Shown: piece after piece, positions 1 to 7,778 of the stretch
How the letters are laid out: each line of letters starts with the position of its first letter
How positions within the stretch are numbered: position 1 is the first letter of the stretch
DNA from: Comamonadaceae bacterium
Lineage (GTDB): Bacteria > Pseudomonadota > Gammaproteobacteria > Burkholderiales > Burkholderiaceae_C
Direction: 5' to 3'
Length of the DNA stretch: 19,156 nucleotides
NCBI GenBank assembly: GCA_947478935.1
Contig: CANJXV010000016.1
Coordinates: 1-19,156 of the forward strand
The notes under the pieces: model-generated
Seen by the model: only the letters and a program-made list of their open reading frames with translations
What the model was told of the DNA's origin: nothing
The model's database searches: none
Position numbers and translations under genes: made by a program

Positions 1-3000
1 CAAGGCAACATCAACACCAGCAAAGCCACCATCAGCAGCGCAGCGGGCCAAACCAGCTTGCAGGCCAACGCCAACAGCAGCCAAAGCCTGATCAACCAAG
101 GCGGCAGCATCAGCGCCCAAACCTTCAACCTCAAGCTAGCCCAACTAGATAACAGTAATAAAGGCATCATCACCCAAACTAGCAGCCAAGACCTAGCGAT
201 AGATCTGGGCGCAGGCAATCTGAACAACGCAACAGGCCAACTGGTCAGCGCAGGCCAACTCACTATCCAAGCGGCCAAGCTAAACAACAGCGAAGGCATC
301 TTGGGCAGCCAAACCGGCGCGCTGTCTATCACCACCAGCGCACAAGGTATCTACAACCGCAAAGGCCTTTTACAAGCGGCCAGCGACCTGAGTCTTAGCG
401 CCCAAGGCGCCAACACCGCCATCAACAACCAAGAGGGCAAAATCATCGCTGGGCGTAACCTCAGTAGCAACAGCGGCGCGCTGGACAACACCCAAGGCCT
501 GATCAGCGCGGTGGGGGCTTTAAGCCTGCAAACCAACGGCCAGCGCCTAAGCAATGCGGACACCAAAGACGCACAAGACCCGCTTAATCCGCAAGCGGGC
601 CAAGCCGCCACAGCGTCGGCCAATCGCAAAGGCATATTGGCGGGCAGCACCATCGATCTGCAAACGGGCGAAATCAGCAACACCGCAGGGCAAATACAGG
701 CCGCCAGCGATCTCACCGTGCGTACGGACGGCCAGCGCATCGACAACACCGCAGGCCGCTTTATCGCGGGGCAAGACTTGGGGTTTAGCAGCGGCAGCAT
801 CGATAACGCCAATGGTTTGCTCTATGCCAAGCGCCACCTGGCCATGACCATCAACGCACCGGCGGCCCCCCCCACCATCGCGCTGAACAACGCTGGTGGG
901 ACTGTCATTGCTAGGACGGGCGACATCACCCTAAGCAGTACACAAGGCAGCCTGCAAAACGCCACCGGCCTGGTGCAAGCCGCACGCGACCTAAGCCTGA
1001 CCCTGCAAGGCAGCAACAAGCACATCAGCAACGTCAACGCAGGGCAACTCATCGCCTTGGGTGCGCTTAGCAGCAACAGCGGCGCTGTCGATAACACAGG
1101 AGGCCTGATCAGCGCAGGCACCGACCTGAACCTGGACACCAACAACGCTACCCTGACCAACGCCAGCACCCTAGACAGCGATAAACGCTTTGGCCTACAA
1201 GCGGGCGGCGCGGCCAACCTGCGCAGCGGCGCACTGGATAACGGCAGCGGCTACATCAACGCCACCGGCCTGACGGTTACCTCCAGCAGCGTCAACAACA
1301 AGGGCGGCACCGCTATAAGCAACGCCAACTCCACGCTCACCACGGGCAGCCTAGACAACCAAGGCGGGCAATGGCTATCGGTAGGCGATATGCGCATAGA
1401 CGCTGACACCATCGACAACAGCGCCCAAGGGAATATCCGCACAGCGGCAGACCTTACGGTCAAGAGCGACGGCACGATCAACAACGCCAATGGTCTTATC
1501 AGCGCCGCTGGCACACTGACCATAGCCCCGCGCAGCGTCAGCACACCCACGCTACAGATTGACAACACAGCGGGCAGCATCAAGGCCGAAGCGGCCATAG
1601 ACATCAACATCTCCAAGCTAAGCGGGGCGGGCACGGTGGCTGCGGGTACCGACCTGGCCGTGCGCTTGCAAGGCGACTACAGCACGCAAGGCACCTTTAG
1701 CGCCGGGCGCGACATGCTGCTCAGCATGACGGGTAATTACACCAACAACCTCGCCGTCAACGCGGGTCGTAACTTAAGCATCACCGCCAACAACATCGAC
1801 AACCAGGTCGCTGGCCAATTGCTAAGCAACGGCGTGACCAGCCTAACGGCTACCCAAGACTTCACCAACCGCGGTCTGGTGGACGGCGCCGCCACCCGCA
1901 TCAAGGCCAATACCGTCACCAACTTGGGCACAGGCCGCATTTATGGTGACAACATCAGCATCGGTGCGCAGAGCTTGGTTAATAGGGAAGAAACAATTAA
2001 AGGCACCGCCACTGCCGCCAGCATCGTCGCACGCAATCGCTTGGACATCGGCGCGCAAACCATCGTCAACCAAGCGAACGCCCTTATCAATAGTGATGGG
2101 GACATGGCTATTGGCGGTGATTTGGATGCCAACTGGCGTGCCAGCGGTACATCGGTTCAAATCGATAACATTGGCAGTGCTATCAATGCGGTCGGCAACC
2201 TCGATGTAAATACCCGAACATTAAATAATACGCGCCCTGGTGTTAAGGTTACCAAGACAACAAATGTAGAGGCACCTGTCACCATGACTCGCCCGACTTG
2301 GTGGACAGCCGGGGTGAACGAGCGTTTCTCTTCGCTCTACACATCAAGTAATTACCGGGCTTGGGTAGGGTATTACCTGGCCCCCGATTCCATTGTTAGC
2401 AACGAGCTCTTGTACAGCCCTAGTGGCGAGGCCTACTGGAAAGCGGTAGTCAAGCTATCGGCATTTGATTCCGTGTTTCAAGTTTCAAGCGGTGCATCGT
2501 TTGGCCACTATGGTTCACGTACGCGTACCAATGTAAATGATGGACAGATTGTTATTTACCACACAGCACGCGTGGACGGCTCCTCTAATCCAGATAAAGT
2601 ACCTGATGCTGCCCCAGCGGTATCCGAGATGACAGGGGGTGTTCGTTTTTATGACACCAATATCGCTCAATACGATAGCCAATACGGGCGCTGTAGTGTG
2701 AACTGTGTATTACTTATACAGCCCCTTAGTTACACAGATCCAACGCACACCATTAGCAGTCCCAATATGCAGTTGGAGCCAAGGTATATGGGCGATGGTA
2801 TAGAGGTTCAGCGAGATGCTACCCAAACAATAGTTACAGACGTGATGGAGCCTGGCGCTGGCGCGGTGGCTACTATTTCTGCAGCTAAAAATATCACCAT
2901 TAACATCGCAAGCGCGTTAAACAATACCTATTCCACTATCAATTCAGGCGGTGATTTAACCATTGACGGAAAGCTCAGCAACACAGGCAGCAGCAACGCC

Positions 3001-6000
3001 AAAGTAAATAATGTTGGAAGCGATTTGTACAGAGTACGCAGCTTTAGTAACGTCACGTATGGGCGGGGGGCCGTAGACGCAAGGGTGAGCCTTTATTGGT
3101 CTAACCCATCCGTTTCGGAAAAAATAGGGGCAGTTGAAGCGATCATCAACGGCCGTGGGCCTGTAACCATCAATGCCGATGCACTGAAAAACCTGCCAAA
3201 CGGCGCCGCACCAGGCAAGCTTGAGTCAACGGTTCAAGATGTCCAAACTAACAAGCCAAGCATCGGCGCCAAAACCGCTGGCACCAGCGCCCCAGCGCAG
3301 GCTAGCGACGTGGTCATTGTGCAAAACCAAACGATGCCCGACGCCAGCAGCGCCGCCCCCAACAAAACCGCCACCCCCAGCGCCAAGCAAGCGCAGGCCC
3401 CCGTGCTCATGCAAGTGCGCACCTCCACCCTGCCCAGCCGCATCCCCAACACCAGCCTGTACCGCATCCGCCCCCAAAGCACCAGCAATTACCTGGTCGA
3501 AACCGACCCCCAATTCACCCAGCTTAAAACCTGGCTGGGCAGCGACTACCTGCTCAAGAGCGTGGCCATCGACCCCACCATCACCCAAAAGCGCCTAGGC
3601 GATGGCTACTACGAACAAAAGCTCATCCGCGAACAAGTGGCTCAGCTCACTGGCAGGCGCTTTCTGGGTGACTACAGCAGCGACCAAGCCCAATACCAAG
3701 CCCTCATGGACAACGCGCTAACCACCGCTAAAACCCTAAACCTGCGCCCCGGCATCGCGCTATCAGCCGCGCAAATGGCGCTACTGACCAGCGACATCGT
3801 CTGGCTGGTCGAGCAAAGCGTCACCCTGGCCGATGGCAGTGTGCAAAAGGTCCTGGCCCCTCAGCTCTATGTGCGCGTTAAAGAAGGCGACCTAGACGGT
3901 TCGGGCTCGCTCATCTCGGGGGAATCTATCAACATGAACTTAAGTGGCGATCTAAACAACAGCGGCACCATCGCCAGCCGCAAAGCCATGAGCATTACCG
4001 CAGAGAACATTAAAAACCTAGGCGGCACCATGAGCGCTGACAAGCTGGGTCTGACTGCTCGCCAAGATATAGACAACATCGGGGGCACGCTAGAAGCACT
4101 CTCCTCGGCCACGCTTGACGCAGGGCGCGACGTCAACATCAGCAGCACTACACAAAGCAGCAGCGTGGACCTTGGCCTCTTTAAAAGTAGCCAAACCAGC
4201 ATTGACCGGGTAGCGGCTATTTACGTTAAAAACCCCGGTGGCTCTTTAAACATCAACGCCAAGAACAACATCAACCTGACTGCGGCCCAAGTGGACAGCC
4301 AAGGTAGCGCATCCTTAAAGGCAGGTAATGACATCAACCTAGCCACCCTGAGCACCAGCAGTTCCCAAGACATCACCTTGGACGCAGACAACTACCGGCG
4401 CCAGTCCAGCAGCAAAGACGTAGGCAGTAGCATCAACGCGGCGGGTAACGTATCCATGAACGCGGGTAACGACATCAACGCCAAAGCGGCCACGGTTAGC
4501 GCTGGTGGAGCCTTAGACGTCCAAGCCGTGCGCGACATCAACATCGTGGCCGGCGAGGACCAGCAAAGCAGCGCGAGTGCGTCTAAGAGCACTAGCAGCG
4601 GCTTCCTGTTTAGCAGCACCACCAGCACCACCAGCTCCAGCGCAAGCAACAAAGCCATCGCCTCCACCTTCACCGGCCAAAGCACCAGCGTGGTGGCCGA
4701 TCGCAACCTGGTCAGCGTTGGCACCGAGTTCAAAGGCAAGGACAGCTTGTTGGTAGAAGGCAAGCAGGATCAAAAGTTTTACGCCGCCACCGACACCAGC
4801 AGCAGCCAAAGCAGCATCGAGAGCAACAGCAGTTTCATTGGCATCACCCTAGATAAATCCAGCGATACACAAAACCAAGCCCAAACCAAGGCCCTGGGAT
4901 CTAAGCTCATATCCGACAAAGCCATCACCGTCAACATCGGCAACAGCGCAGACTTCAGTGGCGCAGAACTGAGCGGCGACACCGTCAGCTTTAAAAACAT
5001 AGACCCCAGCAAACCCGGCAGCCTGATCCTAGGCGGCGCGCTAGAGAGCGCGAGCAGCAGCACCAGCAACTCCTCCGAAACCCTAGGCCTTTGGCAAAAG
5101 ACATCCGACAGCGGCAGCAGCACCCAAGACCTCAAGATGACCAGCATTAAAGGCAAAGTGCAGTTGGACGAAGGCCTCAAAGTAGCGGTGCAACTGCCCG
5201 ATGTGGTTAGTACCAGCGGCAAAGCAGCCAACCCCAATGCCACCAACCCACCGAGCATCCGCGATGCAAACCAAGCCAGCGTGCAAAACCAAATAGACAC
5301 CTTGAGCCAGCAGCCGGGCTTGGGGTATTTGAAGCAGTTGATGGAGGGCAATGCCGGTGCGGGCAACACAGCCACTACCAGCACCGCCCCCAAAGTGCAA
5401 TGGAGCCAAGTACAACTGGCCCACGACAATTGGAAATTCGAGCAACAAGGCCTGACTCCAGCGGGCGCGGCGCTTTTGAGCATTGCTATTGCCGCTTACA
5501 CCGGCGGCATGGGGGCAGAGTTGCTAGGCACCACAACAGCTACAGCGACTGGCACCGCCACTACGCTGGGCGGCGTGACGCTAGGAACCACTACGGCAGC
5601 CACCGCCGGTGCTGCCGCCACTGCCACCACCTATGCCGCAGGTGCAGCGCTGAACGCCGGCTTTAGCGCCCTGGCCTCGCAAGCGGCTGTGGCGATGGTG
5701 AACAACGGCGGGGACATTGGTAAGACCTTGGAGCAACTCGGTAGCAGCGAGACCATTAAAAATATATTGATAGCCATGGGCACAGCGGGTGTCGGAGCAA
5801 CCGTACAAGGGCAAGGCGCTGATGCAGTAATGGCCAACGCCATGACGGGTTGTGTTGCAGGCACTCTCAATGGTTCCGGATGCGAAAAAGGTGCAAAGAC
5901 CGCAGCGTTTGTAAGCACTGCTGGCGAAGCCTATCAATCGATGGTTGGGTATGCGGCTAATCCGGGGCCGGGGGTAAATAGGAATGGAGCCAACCAAACC

Positions 6001-6390
6001 AGCCAAATTTTTGAGCCTGATGGCTTGGGACGTCAGATCCCAGCAGACCAAGGAATGAACGTCATTGGTTTGAATAAGCCTGGATCATTGCTTTCTCAAG
6101 GTGGTGCAATAAGTCGAGCGCTCAACCAAATTCCATTTGTCAACGCCACTGCTGGCCTGCATGACTATATTTTTAACGCCAATCGTGAATTGGACTTCAC
6201 ATTTTGGAATGTGCCAACGATGGTGCCAGCGGCTGCCCTATCTACACCAGCAGCGCTTAACAATCCGAATTTTTCTTGGATTACGCAAATTAAGCAACCT
6301 ACCTCAATAAAGCCGCAACCAGTGCATAGCATTATTCGTCTTGCCAATCCGTCGCCAATGACACCTGCTAAACCCGAGGAAATTAAATGA
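1..6390 (+). CDS. CdiA/filamentous haemagglutinin-like exoprotein, 3' part (5' end outside window)
   Basis: Large two-partner-secretion exoprotein of the contact-dependent inhibition (CdiA) or FhaB type. The frame is open from base 1, so the N-terminal secretion domain lies upstream; 2129 codons are in the window. Counting residues from base 1: about 1-740 are degenerate haemagglutinin repeats rich in Asn, Ser, Gly and Ala with motifs such as GLISAAG and LDNxxG. About 744-1060 is a distinct aromatic block. About 1144-1305 is the conserved block with YLVETDP, RLGDGYYEQ, LTSDIVWL and DLDGSGSLISG that precedes the second repeat field in CdiA proteins. About 1305-1800 is the second repeat field. 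About 1801-1945 is DUF637-like, C1951/C1961 form a pretoxin-type motif, and the rest is a variable tail. The order matches CdiA. Known members are exported to the cell surface and deliver the C-terminal toxin to neighbours. I see no VENN motif. CdiA versus adhesin-only FhaB is inferred from the tail and the downstream lipoprotein. Confidence 0.9.
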   Translation, partial: QGNINTSKATISSAAGQTSLQANANSSQSLINQGGSISAQTFNLKLAQLDNSNKGIITQTSSQDLAIDLGAGNLNNATGQLVSAGQLTIQAAKLNNSEGILGSQTGALSITTSAQGIYNRKGLLQAASDLSLSAQGANTAINNQEGKIIAGRNLSSNSGALDNTQGLISAVGALSLQTNGQRLSNADTKDAQDPLNPQAGQAATASANRKGILAGSTIDLQTGEISNTAGQIQAASDLTVRTDGQRIDNTAGRFIAGQDLGFSSGSIDNANGLLYAKRHLAMTINAPAAPPTIALNNAGGTVIARTGDITLSSTQGSLQNATGLVQAARDLSLTLQGSNKHISNVNAGQLIALGALSSNSGAVDNTGGLISAGTDLNLDTNNATLTNASTLDSDKRFGLQAGGAANLRSGALDNGSGYINATGLTVTSSSVNNKGGTAISNANSTLTTGSLDNQGGQWLSVGDMRIDADTIDNSAQGNIRTAADLTVKSDGTINNANGLISAAGTLTIAPRSVSTPTLQIDNTAGSIKAEAAIDINISKLSGAGTVAAGTDLAVRLQGDYSTQGTFSAGRDMLLSMTGNYTNNLAVNAGRNLSITANNIDNQVAGQLLSNGVTSLTATQDFTNRGLVDGAATRIKANTVTNLGTGRIYGDNISIGAQSLVNREETIKGTATAASIVARNRLDIGAQTIVNQANALINSDGDMAIGGDLDANWRASGTSVQIDNIGSAINAVGNLDVNTRTLNNTRPGVKVTKTTNVEAPVTMTRPTWWTAGVNERFSSLYTSSNYRAWVGYYLAPDSIVSNELLYSPSGEAYWKAVVKLSAFDSVFQVSSGASFGHYGSRTRTNVNDGQIVIYHTARVDGSSNPDKVPDAAPAVSEMTGGVRFYDTNIAQYDSQYGRCSVNCVLLIQPLSYTDPTHTISSPNMQLEPRYMGDGIEVQRDATQTIVTDVMEPGAGAVATISAAKNITINIASALNNTYSTINSGGDLTIDGKLSNTGSSNAKVNNVGSDLYRVRSFSNVTYGRGAVDARVSLYWSNPSVSEKIGAVEAIINGRGPVTINADALKNLPNGAAPGKLESTVQDVQTNKPSIGAKTAGTSAPAQASDVVIVQNQTMPDASSAAPNKTATPSAKQAQAPVLMQVRTSTLPSRIPNTSLYRIRPQSTSNYLVETDPQFTQLKTWLGSDYLLKSVAIDPTITQKRLGDGYYEQKLIREQVAQLTGRRFLGDYSSDQAQYQALMDNALTTAKTLNLRPGIALSAAQMALLTSDIVWLVEQSVTLADGSVQKVLAPQLYVRVKEGDLDGSGSLISGESINMNLSGDLNNSGTIASRKAMSITAENIKNLGGTMSADKLGLTARQDIDNIGGTLEALSSATLDAGRDVNISSTTQSSSVDLGLFKSSQTSIDRVAAIYVKNPGGSLNINAKNNINLTAAQVDSQGSASLKAGNDINLATLSTSSSQDITLDADNYRRQSSSKDVGSSINAAGNVSMNAGNDINAKAATVSAGGALDVQAVRDINIVAGEDQQSSASASKSTSSGFLFSSTTSTTSSSASNKAIASTFTGQSTSVVADRNLVSVGTEFKGKDSLLVEGKQDQKFYAATDTSSSQSSIESNSSFIGITLDKSSDTQNQAQTKALGSKLISDKAITVNIGNSADFSGAELSGDTVSFKNIDPSKPGSLILGGALESASSSTSNSSETLGLWQKTSDSGSSTQDLKMTSIKGKVQLDEGLKVAVQLPDVVSTSGKAANPNATNPPSIRDANQASVQNQIDTLSQQPGLGYLKQLMEGNAGAGNTATTSTAPKVQWSQVQLAHDNWKFEQQGLTPAGAALLSIAIAAYTGGMGAELLGTTTATATGTATTLGGVTLGTTTAATAGAAATATTYAAGAALNAGFSALASQAAVAMVNNGGDIGKTLEQLGSSETIKNILIAMGTAGVGATVQGQGADAVMANAMTGCVAGTLNGSGCEKGAKTAAFVSTAGEAYQSMVGYAANPGPGVNRNGANQTSQIFEPDGLGRQIPADQGMNVIGLNKPGSLLSQGGAISRALNQIPFVNATAGLHDYIFNANRELDFTFWNVPTMVPAAALSTPAALNNPNFSWITQIKQPTSIKPQPVHSIIRLANPSPMTPAKPEEIK
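2227..3165 (+). other. Candidate receptor-binding block inside the CdiA-like protein
   Basis: This segment breaks the repeat pattern. It is richer in A+T than its flanks, uses different codons, and encodes Trp, Tyr and Phe (for example TRPTWWTAG, NYRAWVGYYLAP and SLYWSNPSV), which the repeats almost lack. It has a CSVNC pair at window residues 898 and 902. The position, between the first repeat field and the conserved Tyr/Pro-type block, is where the CdiA receptor-binding domain sits. Function is inferred from position and composition only. Confidence 0.5.
3571..3861 (+). repeat. Direct repeat copy A (conserved block of the CdiA-like gene)
   Basis: Copy A of a near-identical direct repeat; copy B is 7030-7320, offset 3459 bases with no gaps. 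Over the core 3583-3861 I count about 14 mismatches by eye, mostly at third codon positions, or about 95% identity. It encodes the RLGDGYYEQ to VQKVLAP block. Confidence 0.9.
5401..5943 (+). other. DUF637-like pretoxin region of the CdiA-like protein
   Basis: Window residues 1801-1981. It starts at WSQVQLAHDNW, then LTPAGAALLSIAIAAYTGG, a Thr/Ala/Gly-rich hydrophobic stretch, and NNGGDIGKTLEQLGSSETI, which resembles the DUF637 haemagglutinin domain as I know it. It is followed by AMTGCVAGTLNGSGC (C1951, C1961), like the Cys-containing pretoxin hub that precedes variable toxins in many such proteins. This marks the likely boundary between the conserved stalk and the variable C-terminus. Domain assignment is from recall, not a profile search. 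Confidence 0.55.
5944..6387 (+). other. Variable C-terminal tail of the CdiA-like protein, candidate toxin
   Basis: About the last 148 residues. Codon use shifts to A+T-richer choices relative to the stalk, as expected for an exchangeable toxin module. Visible motifs are GMNVIGLNKPGS, LSQGGAISRALN, GLHDYIFN (H2054, D2055 in window numbering) and WNVPTMVPAAAL near residue 2070. I recall similar GLHD...NVP.M.PAAA tails in other haemagglutinin/Rhs-type proteins but cannot name the activity. Partial hydrophobicity (VPTMVPAAAL) and a lipoprotein neighbour would suit an envelope target; that is inference. Confidence 0.45.
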
Positions 6391-6785
6391 GAGATATTTT
6401 CAAGCTGGCATCGCGCTGGATCAAAATTACAAGCCTTACCTTACTGCTTACGGCTTGTTATGCCTTGGCTGGATTGGACATGAGCGTGGAGGGCCGACAC
6501 AAGATGTGGGTGGATGAAAAGAAAAAAATCATTGGAGAGAATGTATACAACTGCGCATATTGGTTCTGCGTTGGTCATCAACGGTCTGATTTATTTATCG
6601 GAGAATCCAATTTAATTAACGATCACAAGGAGCGGGGATTCCGTTACGGTAGATTTGATTTAAATAACCCCACGCGATTTCCACGTTGCCACTACTACTA
6701 CGAATACGATCCAAAGACTGGCGTAATAGTTGGATTTAGATTTGAAGAATCTGAGCGCTTTGCGTGCCGGATATCTGGAGCTTAA
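6387..6785 (+). CDS. Small predicted lipoprotein, candidate immunity protein
   Basis: 132 residues. The start is clear: the ATG overlaps the stop of the exoprotein (ATGA), with a GAGGA ribosome-binding site at 6376-6380, so the two are translationally coupled. The N-terminus has Lys/Arg residues, a hydrophobic core and a lipobox LTAC with Cys24, so the mature protein should be lipid-anchored in the envelope. It has four more Cys (56, 61, 101, 127) and many aromatic residues (YWFCVGHQ, CHYYYEYDP), consistent with a disulfide-bonded periplasmic domain. The gene is A+T-richer than the metabolic genes around it. Position directly after a CdiA-like tail is where cdiI immunity genes lie. No family was recognised; an envelope location implies a toxin that acts at or across the inner membrane or in the periplasm. 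It could also be an unrelated small lipoprotein. Confidence 0.7.
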   Translation: MRDIFKLASRWIKITSLTLLLTACYALAGLDMSVEGRHKMWVDEKKKIIGENVYNCAYWFCVGHQRSDLFIGESNLINDHKERGFRYGRFDLNNPTRFPRCHYYYEYDPKTGVIVGFRFEESERFACRISGA

Positions 6786-6855
6786 TAGCAGAATGCATTT
6801 AGAAATGGGAAGCAGCGTTTTGCTGGCAAAGTTCAATGCCAGGTATTTTGACCAA

Positions 6856-7320
6856 AACTTGGAGCAACTGAGCAGCGACCAACGCATAAATAGCTTACTG
6901 ACCACCACGGTGAATGCTGGCGGCGCATTAGACGTGAAGGTCAAGCGCGACATCAACATCGAAGCTGGGGAAGACAAGTTCAAAGGCAAGGTCAGCTTGT
7001 TGGTAGAAGGCAAGCAGGACCAAAAGTTCGACCCGGCCACCACCCAAAAGCGCCTAGGCGACGGCTACTACGAACAAAAGCTCATCCGCGAACAAGTGGC
7101 CCAGCTCACTGGCAGGCGCTTTCTGGGTGACTACAGCAGCGACCAAGCCCAATACCAAGCCCTCATGGACAACGCCCTAACCACCGCTAAAACCTTAAAC
7201 CTGCGCCCCGGCATCGCCCTGAGCGCAGAGCAAATGGCCCTCCTGACCAGCGACATCGTCTGGCTGGTGGAGCAAAGCGTCACCCTGGCCGATGGCAGTG
7301 TGCAAAAGGTCCTGGCCCCT
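6856..7320 (+). pseudogene. Scrambled remnant of a CdiA-like gene (orphan fragment)
   Basis: This is an open frame, but a mosaic of pieces of the gene at 1-6390, all on the same strand and in the matching frame. 6856-6897 (NLEQLSSDQRINSLL) resembles the DUF637 piece near 5728-5769. 6907-6975 (NAGGALDVK, RDINIEAGED) resembles 4492-4560. 6979-7039 matches 4729-4789 (FKGK, LLVEGKQDQKF). 7030-7320 matches 3571-3861. The blocks therefore occur in the reverse of their parental order, as partial duplicates without a start site or secretion signal. The frame stays open back to about 6730, but that part overlaps the lipoprotein gene and lacks a ribosome-binding site. It runs on past the end of homology into antisense mqsA sequence and stops at 7344 after PLRMAAM. 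Probably not functional; it could serve as a recombination donor for the intact gene. Confidence 0.75.
7030..7320 (+). repeat. Direct repeat copy B (in the cdiA remnant)
   Basis: Copy B of the repeat at 3571-3861. It is sharply bounded at 7320, after which the sequence is antisense mqsA. Upstream, the junction with the 4729-4789-derived piece shows overlapping homology around 7021-7042, including a shared GCCACC/CCACC stretch, which suggests a homology-assisted joint. Confidence 0.9.
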
Positions 7321-7559
7321 CCGTTACGCATGGCAGCAATGTAGGCGGGATCGACATAGGCCGCGTTCACCTAGCGCTGAAACTGGCCCAGCATTTCGCT
7401 GTAGCGGTTACCGTGTTCACGGTTCAATACAACCTCACCACAGGCTGGGCAAAAGTCACCCGACACCTTTGGTACGGTGGTTGATTTGTCCTTGGAGGTA
7501 TAGGGCATATCGCGGGTGTCGTGGATCAGATCGGCGGCACCGCAGCATGGGCATTGCAT
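7321..7559 (-). pseudogene. mqsA: MqsA-type antitoxin remnant (amber stop, 3' end lost)
   Basis: MqsA is the zinc-binding antitoxin and autorepressor of the MqsR mRNA interferase. From the ATG at 7559 the first 62 residues match the N-terminal zinc domain: C3, C6, C37 and C40 are all present (CPCC and CPAC), with DMPYT and EVVLNREHGNRYSE. After GQFQR there is an in-frame TAG at 7371-7373, where relatives usually continue with Gln. The same frame then carries on with VNAAYVDPAYIAAM before the homology is cut at about 7321-7328, exactly where the cdiA fragment begins. The C-terminal helix-turn-helix DNA-binding domain is missing. A free zinc domain of 62 aa could still be made, but it is unlikely to repress. 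Confidence 0.8.
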
Positions 7560-7741
7560 GGTCCTAGCTCCCTGAAAGAAACAATCAAAACGTCATCAAT
7601 AACGGTCAACTTTAAGTACACATCGGCACTATTAGCTATCTTGGTCTGGTACACGTCTTGCCAAATTCGGTGATCGCAATGGGTCGTCATGCTCTTGTAG
7701 AAGTCGGCGGATGTGAGCGACATCCCTAGACAAAACGGCAC
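7526..7741 (-). pseudogene. mqsR: MqsR-type toxin remnant (5' end lost)
   Basis: MqsR is a RelE-fold ribonuclease cutting mRNA at GCU-type sites. The visible part runs SADFYKSMTTHCDHRIWQDVYQ ... VYLKLTVIDDVLIVSF, matching about the second half of the roughly 98-residue E. coli protein. The residues corresponding to K56, Q68 and Y81 are retained. About 47 N-terminal residues are gone: homology stops near 7715-7725 and the frame instead reads into the glcB terminator (MPFCLG). The C-terminus carries about 15 extra residues and overlaps the mqsA start by 34 bases; mqsR-before-mqsA is the normal order for this family. Probably inactive, since half the fold is missing. Confidence 0.8.
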
Positions 7742-7755
7742 CCGAGGGTGCCGTT
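7726..7755 (-). terminator. Intrinsic terminator of malate synthase gene
   Basis: A perfect inverted repeat, AACGGCACC, loop CGAG, GGTGCCGTT (7734-7755), is followed on the minus strand by TTTTGTCT. It lies 24 bases past the glcB stop. The mqsR remnant begins inside its T-rich tail. Confidence 0.85.
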
Positions 7756-7778
7756 GTGCTTTGCAGGCAAGTACCCAA

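Noticed and set aside
1..2200. Repetitive sequence that might be read as a CRISPR or satellite array
   Set aside because: The repeats are degenerate, in frame and coding (haemagglutinin repeats), without fixed repeat-spacer spacing.
4779..5483. 234-codon open frame on the minus strand inside the exoprotein gene
   Set aside because: It is a shadow of the strongly biased, repetitive plus-strand gene, with no recognisable motifs and Leu/Ser-rich low complexity.
6730..6855. 5' part of the open frame leading into the cdiA remnant
   Set aside because: It lies mostly inside the lipoprotein gene in another frame, and has no clear homology or ribosome-binding site.
7131..7370. Minus-strand open frame starting with VNAAYVDPAYIA
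   Set aside because: It is the continuation of mqsA after its amber stop, running into antisense cdiA sequence; not a separate gene.
6386..7760. Insertion sequence explaining the mosaic region
   Set aside because: I see no transposase, terminal inverted repeats or target-site duplication; recombination between duplicates explains it better.
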